Of a stretch of DNA of 64,000 bases, positions 25,543-34,620 are shown piece after piece. The position numbers and the translations under genes are program-made. Source of the DNA: JACVRW01 sp963812915 (GTDB taxonomy: Bacteria > Actinomycetota > Thermoleophilia > Solirubrobacterales > Thermoleophilaceae); contig CAWEXB010000002.1 in NCBI GenBank assembly GCA_963812915.1, positions 62,001 through 126,000 of the forward strand. The letters run 5' to 3'. The notes beneath the pieces are model-generated. The model ran no database searches and was not told the DNA's origin. It was given only the letters and a program-made list of their open reading frames with translations. Numbering within the stretch: the first letter of the stretch is position 1; each line of letters opens with the position of its first letter.

Positions 25543-27033
25543 ATGACGGTGATCGGGACGCTCATAGGCGACCGCTTCCGGCTCGAGGAGAAGATCGGCT
25601 CGGGCGGGATGTCGAGCGTGTACCGAGCCTTCGACCCCACACTCGAGCGCTGGGTCGCGATCAAGCTGATGCACCGAGACATCTCGAGCGACCCGGACCA
25701 GCTCGAGCGCTTTCGCCGCGAGGCGCGCGCCGTCGCGCAGCTCAACCATCCCCACGTGGTCACGGTCATCGACGCCGGCGAGGACGAGGGCGCTCCCTAC
25801 ATCGTCTTCGAGTACGTCGAGGGTGAGACGCTGAAGGACCGCATCCGCCGCAACGGCCGGCTTCCGGTGGCGGAGGCGGTCGCGTACGCGATCGAGATCG
25901 GCCGGGCGCTCGAGTGCGCCCACTCGCACAGGCTCGTCCACCGCGACGTGAAGCCCCAGAACGTGCTCATCGACCCGGATGGCCGGGCGAAGGTGACCGA
26001 CTTCGGCATCGCCCGCTCGCTCGAGGTTCAGGGACTGACGGCCCCCGGCCGCGTTCTTGGGACCACCGACTACGTCTCACCCGAGCAGGCGCTCGGACAC
26101 GACGTGACCGAGCAGTCCGACATCTACTCGCTCGGGATCGTCCTCTACGAGATGCTGACCGGGGAGGTGCCGTTCCAGGCGGACACCCAGGTGGCCGTGG
26201 CGATGAAGCACGTGCGGGAGCCGCTCCCGGACGCGCAGCGCCGACGCCCCGAGATCTCGGCCGCGCTCGCCGCGATCGTCGAGCGCGCAACCGCGAAGGA
26301 GACGCGTAACCGCTACGCCACGGTCGACGATCTGGTGCACGACCTCGAGGAGGTGCTGGCCATCGAGGCGGCGCGCAGCGGCCAGACGACGGGCGAGGCC
26401 ACCACCGTGCTGCGCAACCTGCCCGGCGACACCGCCGACTTCGCCCCCCAGCGTCTACGTCATCCCAAGCGAACGCTGCTCCTGAGCCTGCTGCTGCTCG
26501 CGCTCGTGGGCGGGGCCATCGCGTACTTTGCGACCAGCCGGACGGAGAAGGGGGCGGGCAGCTCGGTTACGCCGAGGACGCCCGGCCTCACCCAGGTTCG
26601 GCTGGCGGGCAACGCGGCGACCGACTACGACCCGGAGGGCGACGGCGAGGAGTCCCAGGGTCAGGCGCAGCTCGCCATCGACGGCAACCGCACGACGGCC
26701 TGGGACACGGAGACCTACCAGGGCGGTCTCGAGGGATCGAACAAGGGTGGCGTCGGCCTCTACGTCGACACGGACAACGAGGTTGCGGCCCGTCAGCTCA
26801 CCCTCGCGACCTCGACGCCGGGCTTCAAGGCCTCGGTCTATGCGGCGAACACCGTGCCGGGCCGGATCGGCGGCTGGACCAAGGTGAGCGCCACCACGAC
26901 GGCGCGGCAGGACCAGAAGATCCCGCTCGACACCGCGAGCCGGCGCTTCCGCTACTACCTCGTCTGGATCACGGAGCTGCCAGAGGACGGCAAGGCCGAC
27001 ATCCGGGAGCTGAGCCTCGAGAAGGAGAAGTAG
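25543..27033 (+). CDS. Membrane Ser/Thr protein kinase with extracellular discoidin-like domain
   Basis: The N-terminal 270 residues form an active-looking Hanks-type kinase: GSGGMSSVY (P-loop), AIKL lysine, HRDVKPQN, DFGIARS and SPEQ. A hydrophobic helix (about 309-328) leads to an outer domain (about 366-496) with AIDGNRTTAWDTETY and RYYLVWITELP. Those segments resemble an F5/8-type (discoidin) carbohydrate-binding fold. A similar fold is known on the C-terminus of mycobacterial MurJ-related proteins. It probably senses a wall or glycan ligand and phosphorylates cytosolic targets, with FHA proteins in the nearby operon as candidate partners (inference). It has no PASTA repeats, unlike the kinase at 28.0-30.0 kb. 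Confidence 0.86.
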   Translation: MTVIGTLIGDRFRLEEKIGSGGMSSVYRAFDPTLERWVAIKLMHRDISSDPDQLERFRREARAVAQLNHPHVVTVIDAGEDEGAPYIVFEYVEGETLKDRIRRNGRLPVAEAVAYAIEIGRALECAHSHRLVHRDVKPQNVLIDPDGRAKVTDFGIARSLEVQGLTAPGRVLGTTDYVSPEQALGHDVTEQSDIYSLGIVLYEMLTGEVPFQADTQVAVAMKHVREPLPDAQRRRPEISAALAAIVERATAKETRNRYATVDDLVHDLEEVLAIEAARSGQTTGEATTVLRNLPGDTADFAPQRLRHPKRTLLLSLLLLALVGGAIAYFATSRTEKGAGSSVTPRTPGLTQVRLAGNAATDYDPEGDGEESQGQAQLAIDGNRTTAWDTETYQGGLEGSNKGGVGLYVDTDNEVAARQLTLATSTPGFKASVYAANTVPGRIGGWTKVSATTTARQDQKIPLDTASRRFRYYLVWITELPEDGKADIRELSLEKEK

Positions 27034-27065
27034 GCCCGGTCGCGAGTGCGGACCCCGCCCTGCTG

Positions 27066-28019
27066 CTAGTGCCTGTAGCGGCGCTCCTCCGCGTGTCTCT
27101 CGAGCGCCAATCCGAGGAGTCGGTCGAGCAATTCGACATAGGGCACGCCGCTGGCCTCGAACAGCTTCGCGTACACGCTGGTGGCGGTGAAGCCGGGGAT
27201 GGTGTTCAGCTCGTTCACCAGCACGCGCTCGCCCTCAACGAAGAAGTCGACCCGCGCCATACCCGAGCAGCTCACGATCCTGAACACCTCGACGGCCAGC
27301 CTGCGGACCTCCTCGCGCACCTGCCCGGGCACGCCCGCGGGCACCACCAGCTCCATGCCGCCGTCCGTGTACTTCGCCTCGTAGTCGTACCAGTCCGCCG
27401 ACCTGATCAGGATCTCTCCCGGCTGCGAGGCGATCGGATCGCGGTGGCCGAGCACCGAGCACTCCAGCTCCTGGCCCTCGGAGAATCGCTCGACGAGCGC
27501 CACGGGGTCGTAATCGAAGGCGTTCAGCAGCGCCGCGTCGAGGTCGGCCTCGGACAGCGCCTTCGATATTCCCACCGAGGAGCCGAGCCGCGCCGGCTTT
27601 ACGAAGACGGGCGGGCGAAGAGAGGGCCTGTCGCCGTCGCGCACGACCGAGTACTCGACCTGCGGGATGCCGTGCGCCGCCATCAGATCCTTGAACAGCG
27701 CTTTGTCCATCGACACGGCCGACGCCATCACGCCCGCTCCGACGTAGGGCACGTCGAGCAGCTCGAGCAGGCCTTGAACGGTGCCGTCCTCGCCGAACGG
27801 CCCATGAAGGACGGGGAAGGCGACTTCGGCGCCCAACAGGCCGCCCGCCGGCTCCAGGGCGAGCTTCTCCCCGTCGCAGGTCCAGCGGCCCCGCCGGTCG
27901 ATTCGGACGTCCAGCGGCTCGTGGCCGCCCTCCTCGAGGCCCAGGCGCACCGACTCGGCCGAGGCGAGCGAGACGTCGTGCTCGCTCGAGCGCCCGCCCC
28001 CGATCACGGCGACCCTCAC
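27066..28019 (-). CDS. ddl: D-alanine-D-alanine ligase (growth-operon copy)
   Basis: This 317-residue ATP-grasp enzyme makes D-Ala-D-Ala for peptidoglycan. Motifs are GGRSSEHDVSL at the start, HGPFGEDGTVQG, GSSVGI, the omega-loop YDYEAKY (the Tyr typical of D-Ala rather than D-Lac specificity), and VNELNTIPGFTATS. Its GTG start overlaps the stop of the PASTA kinase (GTGA), making it the last gene of the cell-growth operon. A second ddl of similar length lies at 56.6-57.6 kb. Which copy is the main enzyme cannot be told from sequence. Confidence 0.9.
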   Translation of the reverse strand: MRVAVIGGGRSSEHDVSLASAESVRLGLEEGGHEPLDVRIDRRGRWTCDGEKLALEPAGGLLGAEVAFPVLHGPFGEDGTVQGLLELLDVPYVGAGVMASAVSMDKALFKDLMAAHGIPQVEYSVVRDGDRPSLRPPVFVKPARLGSSVGISKALSEADLDAALLNAFDYDPVALVERFSEGQELECSVLGHRDPIASQPGEILIRSADWYDYEAKYTDGGMELVVPAGVPGQVREEVRRLAVEVFRIVSCSGMARVDFFVEGERVLVNELNTIPGFTATSVYAKLFEASGVPYVELLDRLLGLALERHAEERRYRH

Positions 28020-29968
28020 GGGGCCTCCGGGTTCTCCTCGGGGTTCTCCTCCGGATTCTCCCCCGCCGGGGGCGGCAGCGGCTGGACCTCCTCCTCCGGC
28101 TGCAGCACGCCGACGATGATCACCACCTGCCCGCCCTCATCGAGCTCGACGCCGGCTCCGGGGCGCTGGTCGATCACCACGCCGTCCTCCGCGGGATCGG
28201 TGACGCTTCGCTCGCTCCGAACCGGCGTGAGGCCCGCGCTGCTTATCTGACCCGCGGCGTCGCGCGGCGACAGGCCGACCACGTTCGGCACGTCGATCTG
28301 CTCGATGCCGGTGGAGACGGTGATCGTCACGGTGGTGCCGCGGTCGACCTCGGCGCCGCCCTCGGGCGACTGGGCGATCACCTCCCCCACGGCCTCCTCC
28401 GACTCCTGCTCCTGGACCGCCACGCCAAGTCCCTCGGCGGCCAGACTCGCCTCCGCCGAGTCGCTCGAAAGGCCGACCACGTCGGGCACGGTCACCTGCT
28501 CGGGTCCGGTGCTCACGAACAGCGTGACCCGGGTATCCCGCTCGACCTCCTCACCGGCGCGCGGCACGGTGCGGATGGCAAATCCCGCGCCAATCTCGTC
28601 CGAGCTCTGGGACTCCGTGGTCACCCGCAGGTCGGCGTCCTGCAGATCGTCAATGGCCTGCTCCTGCGGTAGCTTCGCGACCGACGGCACCCGCACCGTT
28701 CCCGGCCCGTCCGAGACCTCGAGCGTGATGGTCGAGCCGTCGTCCGCCTCCTCTCCCGCGTTCGGGTCCTGATCGATCACCTCGTCGAAGGGCTGCGAGC
28801 TCCGCACCCTCGACTCGGCGACCTCGAAGCCGGCCCGCTCCAGATCCGCGCGCGCCTCGACCAGCTGTTCGCCGGTCACGCGAGGCACCTCCACCTTCTC
28901 GGGCTCGAACGCCCCGCTGAGTCCCAGGTACAGCAGGAAGCCGGCCAGGGCGACGGTCAGCAGGCCGATCGTAAACCAGGGCCAGCGGCTTCGGCGTCGG
29001 CGCTCCGTCTCGGCCACCGGCGGGGCGCCGCCGTCTCTGCCCGCGACCGGAGACGCCTCCGCCTCCGGGGCCGGCGTCGAAGCGGGAACCGGGATCGGAG
29101 CGAGCGCCGCGAAAGCCCGCTCATCGCCCGCGCCCGCGTCCATCTGCGCGCGCGCCGCCTCCAACCCATTGACGAAATCGTCCGCCGACTGCCAGCGCTG
29201 CGCCGGATCCTTCGCGAGCGCGGCCATCACTACCGCCTCCAGTGCGGGATGGACATCCGGGCGGAACCGGGACAGCGGCGGGGGCGCCTCGGAGAGGTGC
29301 TTGAGCGCAATCGACACGGCGCTCTCGCCCTCGAACGGGAGCCTCCCGGCGAGCATCTCGTAGAGCATCACGCCGATCGAGTAGAGGTCCGAGGCGGCTG
29401 TGACTGCGTGTCCCTGCGCCTGCTCGGGGGAGAGGTACTGGGCGGTGCCCATTATGGAACCGGTCTCCGTCATCTCCGAGGCCCCCGCACGGGCGATGCC
29501 GAAGTCCGTCACCTTCGTGCGGCCGTCGTCGTCGACGATCACGTTGTGCGGCTTGAAGTCGCGGTGGATGACCCCGTGGCGGTGGGCATAGCCGGCCCCA
29601 TGCAGAATCTGCTGGGCCAGGTCGATGGCGCGCTCCTGCGGCAGCGGCGCCTCACTTTCCACGATCTCCTTGAGCGTCCGCCCGGAGAGGTGCTCCATCG
29701 CGATGTAGTAGGTGCCGTCGTGACCACCGCGGTCGAAGACGCCGACCACGTTGGGGTGGCTGAGCCCGGCCACCGACTTGGCCTCTCGCCGGAAGCGCTC
29801 TACGAACTCCTGGTCCTGCGCGAAGCGGCGGTGCAGCACCTTGAGCGCGACCTGGCGGCCGAGGTGGGTGTCGTCCGCGCAGTACACGTCCGCCATACCG
29901 CCCGACCCGATCCGGTGGCGGATCCGGTAGCGGCCGTCGACCAGGGTGTTGGCGGCTACCTCGGTCAT
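28016..29968 (-). CDS. pknB: PASTA-domain Ser/Thr protein kinase
   Basis: The 650-residue product has a kinase domain (about 10-275; GSGGMADVY, HRDFKPHN, DFGIARAG, SPEQ), a juxtamembrane region and one membrane helix near residue 330. Four extracellular PASTA repeats follow (about 356-620; recurring VPxVxGL and QxPxxGxxV). The tail ends in a short ENPE tandem repeat. PASTA kinases bind muropeptides or lipid II and control wall synthesis and division. The gene overlaps its neighbours at both ends (ATGA with the PBP gene, GTGA with ddl), as in the mycobacterial pknB operon, where the PBP and RodA genes also come first. Confidence 0.92.
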   Translation of the reverse strand: MTEVAANTLVDGRYRIRHRIGSGGMADVYCADDTHLGRQVALKVLHRRFAQDQEFVERFRREAKSVAGLSHPNVVGVFDRGGHDGTYYIAMEHLSGRTLKEIVESEAPLPQERAIDLAQQILHGAGYAHRHGVIHRDFKPHNVIVDDDGRTKVTDFGIARAGASEMTETGSIMGTAQYLSPEQAQGHAVTAASDLYSIGVMLYEMLAGRLPFEGESAVSIALKHLSEAPPPLSRFRPDVHPALEAVVMAALAKDPAQRWQSADDFVNGLEAARAQMDAGAGDERAFAALAPIPVPASTPAPEAEASPVAGRDGGAPPVAETERRRRSRWPWFTIGLLTVALAGFLLYLGLSGAFEPEKVEVPRVTGEQLVEARADLERAGFEVAESRVRSSQPFDEVIDQDPNAGEEADDGSTITLEVSDGPGTVRVPSVAKLPQEQAIDDLQDADLRVTTESQSSDEIGAGFAIRTVPRAGEEVERDTRVTLFVSTGPEQVTVPDVVGLSSDSAEASLAAEGLGVAVQEQESEEAVGEVIAQSPEGGAEVDRGTTVTITVSTGIEQIDVPNVVGLSPRDAAGQISSAGLTPVRSERSVTDPAEDGVVIDQRPGAGVELDEGGQVVIIVGVLQPEEEVQPLPPPAGENPEENPEENPEAP

Positions 29969-31416
29969 CCGCCCCCGAGCAGCTCTTCGAGCACGCTCCT
30001 CGCGATCGGCGCCGCGACCGTACCGCCCGCCGAGCCGGGCGGTTGGCGCTCGACGGTCACTGCGACCGCCATGCGTGGATTCTCGACCGGCGCGAATGCG
30101 ATGAACCAGGGCTGCGTGAACTCGCGGTTCGCGCCTACCTCGGCCGTGCCGGTCTTGCCGGCCACGGTGATCCCGGCCAGGGCCGCGGCCGTGCCGGTCC
30201 CCTCCTCGACCACCCGACTCATCATCTGCCCGAGCTGCTCCGCCGTTTCCGGCTTCACGACCTGGGACTGGAGGTCGGGCTCGATGCGTTCCTTGACACG
30301 GCCGTCCTTGCGCAGGATTCGGTCGGTCAACGCCGGCTTCATCAGCCGTCCGCGGTTCCCGATCGCGGCGGCCACAAGCGCCATCTGCAGCGGACTGGCG
30401 CGGATCTCGCCCTCGAGCCCGCCCTGCCCGATTGCCACGCGGCCCACGTCGAAGCCACCCTCCACGTAGTCGCCGTTGCCGTTCAGGATCCCGCTCGGGA
30501 CCATCTGGAAGCCGGGATAGTCGAGCTCGGGATCCTTGTAGAAGCCGAAGCGCTTCATGTATTCGACCAGCGTGTCCCGCCCAGTTCGCTCGCCCACCTG
30601 CGCAAAGACCGTGTTGACCGAGTTCGTGAGCGCGTCGGTGAAGCTGAGCGGCCCGAAGCTCTGGCCGCCCGCGTTCTCGAGCGGCACCCCGCTGATCGTC
30701 TTGGGCGACGAGCCGTCGATGACGGTGGTGGGGGTCACCGTGCCACTGTCGAGCGCGGCCGCCGCCGTCACGACCTTGAAGGTAGAGCCGGGCGGGTAGA
30801 GCTCCTGTGTAGTCCGGTTAAGGAGGGGTTGGTTCGGGTCGCGCTCGATCTGGCCGAAGCGGGAGGGAACCTGGTTCGGGTCGTACTCCGGGACCGAAAC
30901 CATCACGCGCACCTTGCCCGTCTGCGGCTCCATCGCCACCACGGCGCCCTTGCGGCCGCCCAGTCCCTGCACCGCTGCCTGCGTGGCTCCGACGTCGAGG
31001 TTGGTCACCACGTCGAAGCCCTCGCGCGTCTGGTCCTCGAGCTCGGAGAGGATCGACTCGAACTCGTCCTCCTCGCCCACGAGGTCGTCGTTGCGGAACA
31101 GTTCGAGGCTCCGGCGGCCGTTGCGGATGAACGAGTAGCCGATCGGGTGCGCGAACAGCCCACCGGCCGGGTAGACGCGGGTGAAGATGCGATCCTCTCC
31201 GCGCCCGACGCCGCGGTTGCGCGCCAGCTCCGTTCGTCCGTCGCGCGCGAAGATCAGCCCGCGCGGGGTCTTCTGCTCCTCGATCAGCGGGCGGCGGTTG
31301 GCGGTGTTGTCCTCGAGCGACTGCGCCTCGAAGACCGTCCAGCGCGAGGTGAAGGCGACCAGAACCCCGAACAGCACGACGGTCAGGACGAAGAGCTGGG
31401 CTATCTGGCGGTTCAT
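29965..31416 (-). CDS. pbpA: Class B penicillin-binding protein (PbpA type)
   Basis: This 483-residue transpeptidase has one N-terminal membrane helix (about 7-26), a short pedestal domain, and a transpeptidase domain. The three catalytic motifs are PPGSTFKVV (SxxK), TNSVN (SxN) and AGKTGTAEV (KTG). It crosslinks peptidoglycan outside the membrane and normally pairs with a SEDS glycosyltransferase; the gene just before it encodes one. The PASTA kinase gene follows with an ATGA overlap. The order RodA-PbpA-PknB matches the mycobacterial growth operon. Confidence 0.92.
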   Translation of the reverse strand: MNRQIAQLFVLTVVLFGVLVAFTSRWTVFEAQSLEDNTANRRPLIEEQKTPRGLIFARDGRTELARNRGVGRGEDRIFTRVYPAGGLFAHPIGYSFIRNGRRSLELFRNDDLVGEEDEFESILSELEDQTREGFDVVTNLDVGATQAAVQGLGGRKGAVVAMEPQTGKVRVMVSVPEYDPNQVPSRFGQIERDPNQPLLNRTTQELYPPGSTFKVVTAAAALDSGTVTPTTVIDGSSPKTISGVPLENAGGQSFGPLSFTDALTNSVNTVFAQVGERTGRDTLVEYMKRFGFYKDPELDYPGFQMVPSGILNGNGDYVEGGFDVGRVAIGQGGLEGEIRASPLQMALVAAAIGNRGRLMKPALTDRILRKDGRVKERIEPDLQSQVVKPETAEQLGQMMSRVVEEGTGTAAALAGITVAGKTGTAEVGANREFTQPWFIAFAPVENPRMAVAVTVERQPPGSAGGTVAAPIARSVLEELLGGG

Positions 31417-31419
31417 GGG

Positions 31420-32863
31420 CTAGACCAAGCCCTCCGCGTCTTATGCGCTCCGAGCGCGCATGGTCCGAGACGATCAGGAGCAGCGCGAGGAGCACCATGT
31501 TCGCGACGATCGAGCTTCCGCCGTACGAGACGAAGGGGAGCGTGACGCCGGTGAGCGGGATCACGCGCGTGACCCCGCCCACGATCACGAAGACCTGCAG
31601 CGCGAACACCGCGGTCAGGCCGACCACCAGCAGCTTCGAGAAACCGTCGGAAGCGAGCATCGCCGTCTTGTAGCCGCGGAAGACGAACAGGAGATAGGCC
31701 CCGATCAGTCCCGCCGCGCCGAAGAGGCCGGCCTCGTTGGCCAGCACCGCGTAGATGAGGTCGGTGTGGGGCGCGGGCAGGATCGTCCCCCCGCCGGGAA
31801 TGTCGAGCAGCGCCTGTCCGAAGCCCTGCCCGAATAGCCCACCATCCGCCTGCGCGAAGAGCGACTGGGCGATCTGGTAGCCCTCGTTGTCGACGACGCC
31901 GCGTGCGAACGGGTCCAGCCAGATGTCCACCCGCTCCCGCACGTGGGCGACGTTGTTCGCGAAGAAGACCGCGCCGCCGAAGAACATCGTCGCCCCGGCG
32001 CCGACCAGCGACAGGCGACCGGTGGCCGCGTACAGCAGGGCCAGGAAGCCGCCGAAGAACATCAACGAGCTGCCCAGGTCGCGGATGACGATCAGCATGA
32101 GCATCGCGAGCCCCCAGACGAGCAGCAGGGGCCCGAAGTGCTTGGGCGAGGGGCGCTCCCGCAGGACCGCCACCAGGGAAGCCACGAAGACGACGAGCAG
32201 CACCGATCCCGCCGGACTGAGGTCGAGGACGAGGATCACGAGCAGCGTGAGCACCGCGGGCAGGCCGTAGAGCAGCAGCTGGCGCTGGAACGGGAGCGGG
32301 CGCAGGCGCGGCCGGACCAGGATGTCGCCCGTCTCGCGGAGGTAGCTCGCGAGGAAGATGATGATTCCGAGCTTTGCGAACTCGGCCGGCTGGAACTGGA
32401 TGGGGCCGAGCTCGATTGCGAGGAAGGCGCCGTTCACCTGCCCGCCGATCCCTGGCAGCCGCGGCGCCGCAAGCAGAGCGATCGACACCGCCGCGATCGT
32501 GTAGCGATAGCGCTCCAGCACGTGATGGTCGCGAATCGCGAGGATCGTGCCGCAGAAGAAGACGAGCCCGACGACGAACCACTGGGCCTGCTCGCGGGCC
32601 AGCTCGGCGTCGATCCGGTAGATCAGCACCAGCCCGATGGCGGCGAGCAGGGCCCCGAGCGGGAAGAGGTAGGGATCGGCATCCGGCAGGCGCGCCCGGA
32701 TGAAGAGGTGGGCGATGACGCACAGCCCCAGGAACACGGCGCCGTAGGTGAGAGTCGCGTCGGATACGTCCTGGGTGCGCGTTGCGAGCACGGCGGCGAA
32801 GCCGGCGGCCACGAGCAGCGAGACGGGCAGGAGCCCGAACAGCTCCCGCGTGCGCGCCGACAT
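31420..32863 (-). CDS. rodA: SEDS peptidoglycan glycosyltransferase (FtsW/RodA), frame broken near the 3' end
   Basis: About 480 residues with 10-12 membrane helices. SEDS landmarks include FQPAEFAKLG (with the functionally important Glu), RDLGSSLMFFGGF, and ITLPFVSYGGSS-like TLPFVSYGGSSI. Without repair the frame runs past the gene and through two fifths of the PBP gene without a stop. Removing one T at the CTTGG of 31425-31429 (minus strand) gives RRGGLV and a TAG at 31422-31420, three bases before the PBP start. The gene starts in a TGATG overlap with the phosphatase gene. It polymerises lipid II together with the PBP. RodA is favoured over FtsW because of the operon type. Confidence 0.88.
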
Positions 32864-34131
32864 CAGCGCGAGGCCTCGCGTGAGGCCGGGCCGGCGCCTC
32901 CTCCGTCCAGCTGACCGCGCTCCAGCGCCCGCACCAGGTCGACCGCGTCGTCGCGGCTGCGCCACTCGTGGTCGAGCACACGCTCGCGGCGCCTGGCCGG
33001 GATGGCCCGGGCCGGCACGCCGCTGGCGTATCGCGCATCGTAGAGCTCGATCCCGAACGGCAGGTCGTACGGGACGCCTCGGTAGAGGGTCACCAGGCCG
33101 GCGTCGTTCGTGCCGACGAAATAGACCTGGCGACTGAGTGCATAGAGCCCCGCCACGGCGCCGCCCAGCAGCACGAGCGCGACCACGGCCGCCGCCAGCG
33201 TCCTGCCCCAGCGGCGGCGGCGGCGGGGCCGCGGCGGCGGGTGGCGTGCCGGTGGCCGCACCACGGTGGAGTCGGCGGGGGTGTCCGCCAGGCTCTCGCG
33301 GAGCCCGACGCCCGCCCGGGCCGGTGTCGGAGCATCCGCGGCGGCCGCGCGCACGTCCTCGGCGGTCACCGTGCCGGCGATCGTCTCGTCCTCCCTCCCG
33401 GGATCCACGTCCGGGTCCTCCGAGAGCCGAAACAGCACGACCGTGATGTTGTCCTTGCCGCCGCTCTGGTTCGCGGCCCGAACGAGGCGCTCGCCGGCGT
33501 CCTCGAGTGATTCGGAGGAGCGCAGGATGGACGCCACCTCCTCGTCCGAGATCATCGAGGTCAGCCCGTCCGAGCAGATGAGGAACAGGTCGCCGTCGCG
33601 GCCGGCGACGGTGTAGGTGTCCACCTCCACCTCTGGCTCGGGGCCCAGCGCGCGAGTGATGATCGATCGCTGGGGATGATGCTCCGCCGCCTCCGGCGAG
33701 ATCTGGCCGCTGCGCTCGAGCTCCGCGACCAGCGAGTGATCGCTCGTCAGCTGCTCGAGCTCGCCGCGGCGGAACACGTAGGCGCGGCTGTCTCCCACGT
33801 GCGCGAAGCTGACCTCGTCGCCGTGGATCATCGCGGCCGTGAGAGTGGTGCCCATTCCGCGGTGCGACTCGTCCTTCACGGCGAGCTCGTAGATCCGCCG
33901 GTTGGCCTCGCGCAGGATTCGCGCCAGCTGCGTCTCGGCCGGCTCGCCGGAATCGGCCTCCCCCTCGAAGGTGCCGGCTGCGATCGCCGACGCCACCTCG
34001 CCCGCCTTGGCGCCGCCCATGCCGTCGGCAACGGCGAAGAACGGGGGACTCACCACGAGGTCGTCCTCGTTGACGCTGCGCTGGCGACCCACGTCGCTCC
34101 TCCAAGCCTGCTCGACGATCCGGAGCGCCAC
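32863..34131 (-). CDS. pstP: PP2C-family Ser/Thr phosphatase (PstP type)
   Basis: The 422-residue product has a PP2C domain (about 1-240) with RSVNEDDLV, VADGMGG, HVGDSRAYVF, LICSDGLT and GKDNITVVL; these carry the conserved metal-binding aspartates. A linker, a membrane helix (about 318-338) and an 80-residue outer tail follow. In mycobacteria PstP reverses PknA/PknB phosphorylation. It starts at GTG four bases after the FhaB gene and shares a base with the rodA start (TGATG). Confidence 0.9.
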   Translation of the reverse strand: MALRIVEQAWRSDVGRQRSVNEDDLVVSPPFFAVADGMGGAKAGEVASAIAAGTFEGEADSGEPAETQLARILREANRRIYELAVKDESHRGMGTTLTAAMIHGDEVSFAHVGDSRAYVFRRGELEQLTSDHSLVAELERSGQISPEAAEHHPQRSIITRALGPEPEVEVDTYTVAGRDGDLFLICSDGLTSMISDEEVASILRSSESLEDAGERLVRAANQSGGKDNITVVLFRLSEDPDVDPGREDETIAGTVTAEDVRAAAADAPTPARAGVGLRESLADTPADSTVVRPPARHPPPRPRRRRRWGRTLAAAVVALVLLGGAVAGLYALSRQVYFVGTNDAGLVTLYRGVPYDLPFGIELYDARYASGVPARAIPARRRERVLDHEWRSRDDAVDLVRALERGQLDGGGAGPASREASR

Positions 34132-34134
34132 GGC

Positions 34135-34614
34135 CTACTCCTGGTAGCGGTACTCGCTGTCGCCGATTCGGATCACGTCGGCCATCCTCAGTCGCTGGGC
34201 CTGGCGGAGCTGGCGCCCGTTCAGATAGGTGCCGTTGGTGGAGCCCATGTCCTCCACGTACATGAAGTCGCCGCGCGGAAAGATGCGAGCGTGGGCCGAG
34301 GAGGCGAACGGGTCGTCGATCCTGATGTCGGCGCCGTTGGAACGCCCCAGAGTGGCGCCCTCGCCGACGTCGAAGCTGGTGCCGGGCTCGTGGCCCATCG
34401 CTGCCACAACCTCGAGACGGGGCGCCACCCCCGCCCGCAGGTCCGGGCCGGCCCGGCGGCTCCTGCCGGGATTCGGCGCGTCGACCGGCTCCGCCACGGA
34501 CGAGCCCTCGTAGCGCCGCAGGTCGCGGATCGCGCTGCGGGCAACCCAGAGCAGGAACAGGTAGAGAACGGCGAGGAAGCCGAACTTGAGCGCGACCGCA
34601 AGCGGCTCATCCAC
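34135..34614 (-). CDS. fhaB: FHA-domain membrane protein (FhaB/FipA type)
   Basis: This 159-residue protein has an N-terminal membrane helix (about 8-28), a basic linker, and a C-terminal FHA domain (about 75-150) with GRSNGADIRIDDPFASSAHARI and GSTNGTYLNG. The Arg-Ser and Asn residues that bind phosphothreonine are present. In mycobacteria the FhaB/FipA homologue is a division-site adaptor phosphorylated by kinases of the same operon. GTG start at 34614, six bases after the FhaA stop. The phosphatase follows. Confidence 0.88.
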   Translation of the reverse strand: MDEPLAVALKFGFLAVLYLFLLWVARSAIRDLRRYEGSSVAEPVDAPNPGRSRRAGPDLRAGVAPRLEVVAAMGHEPGTSFDVGEGATLGRSNGADIRIDDPFASSAHARIFPRGDFMYVEDMGSTNGTYLNGRQLRQAQRLRMADVIRIGDSEYRYQE

Positions 34615-34620
34615 TGCTGC

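Noticed and set aside
28021..28062. Short tandem repeat (ENPE) at the C-terminus of the PASTA kinase
   Set aside because: A few copies of a four-residue repeat in an exposed tail; no sign of a functional or mobile repeat.
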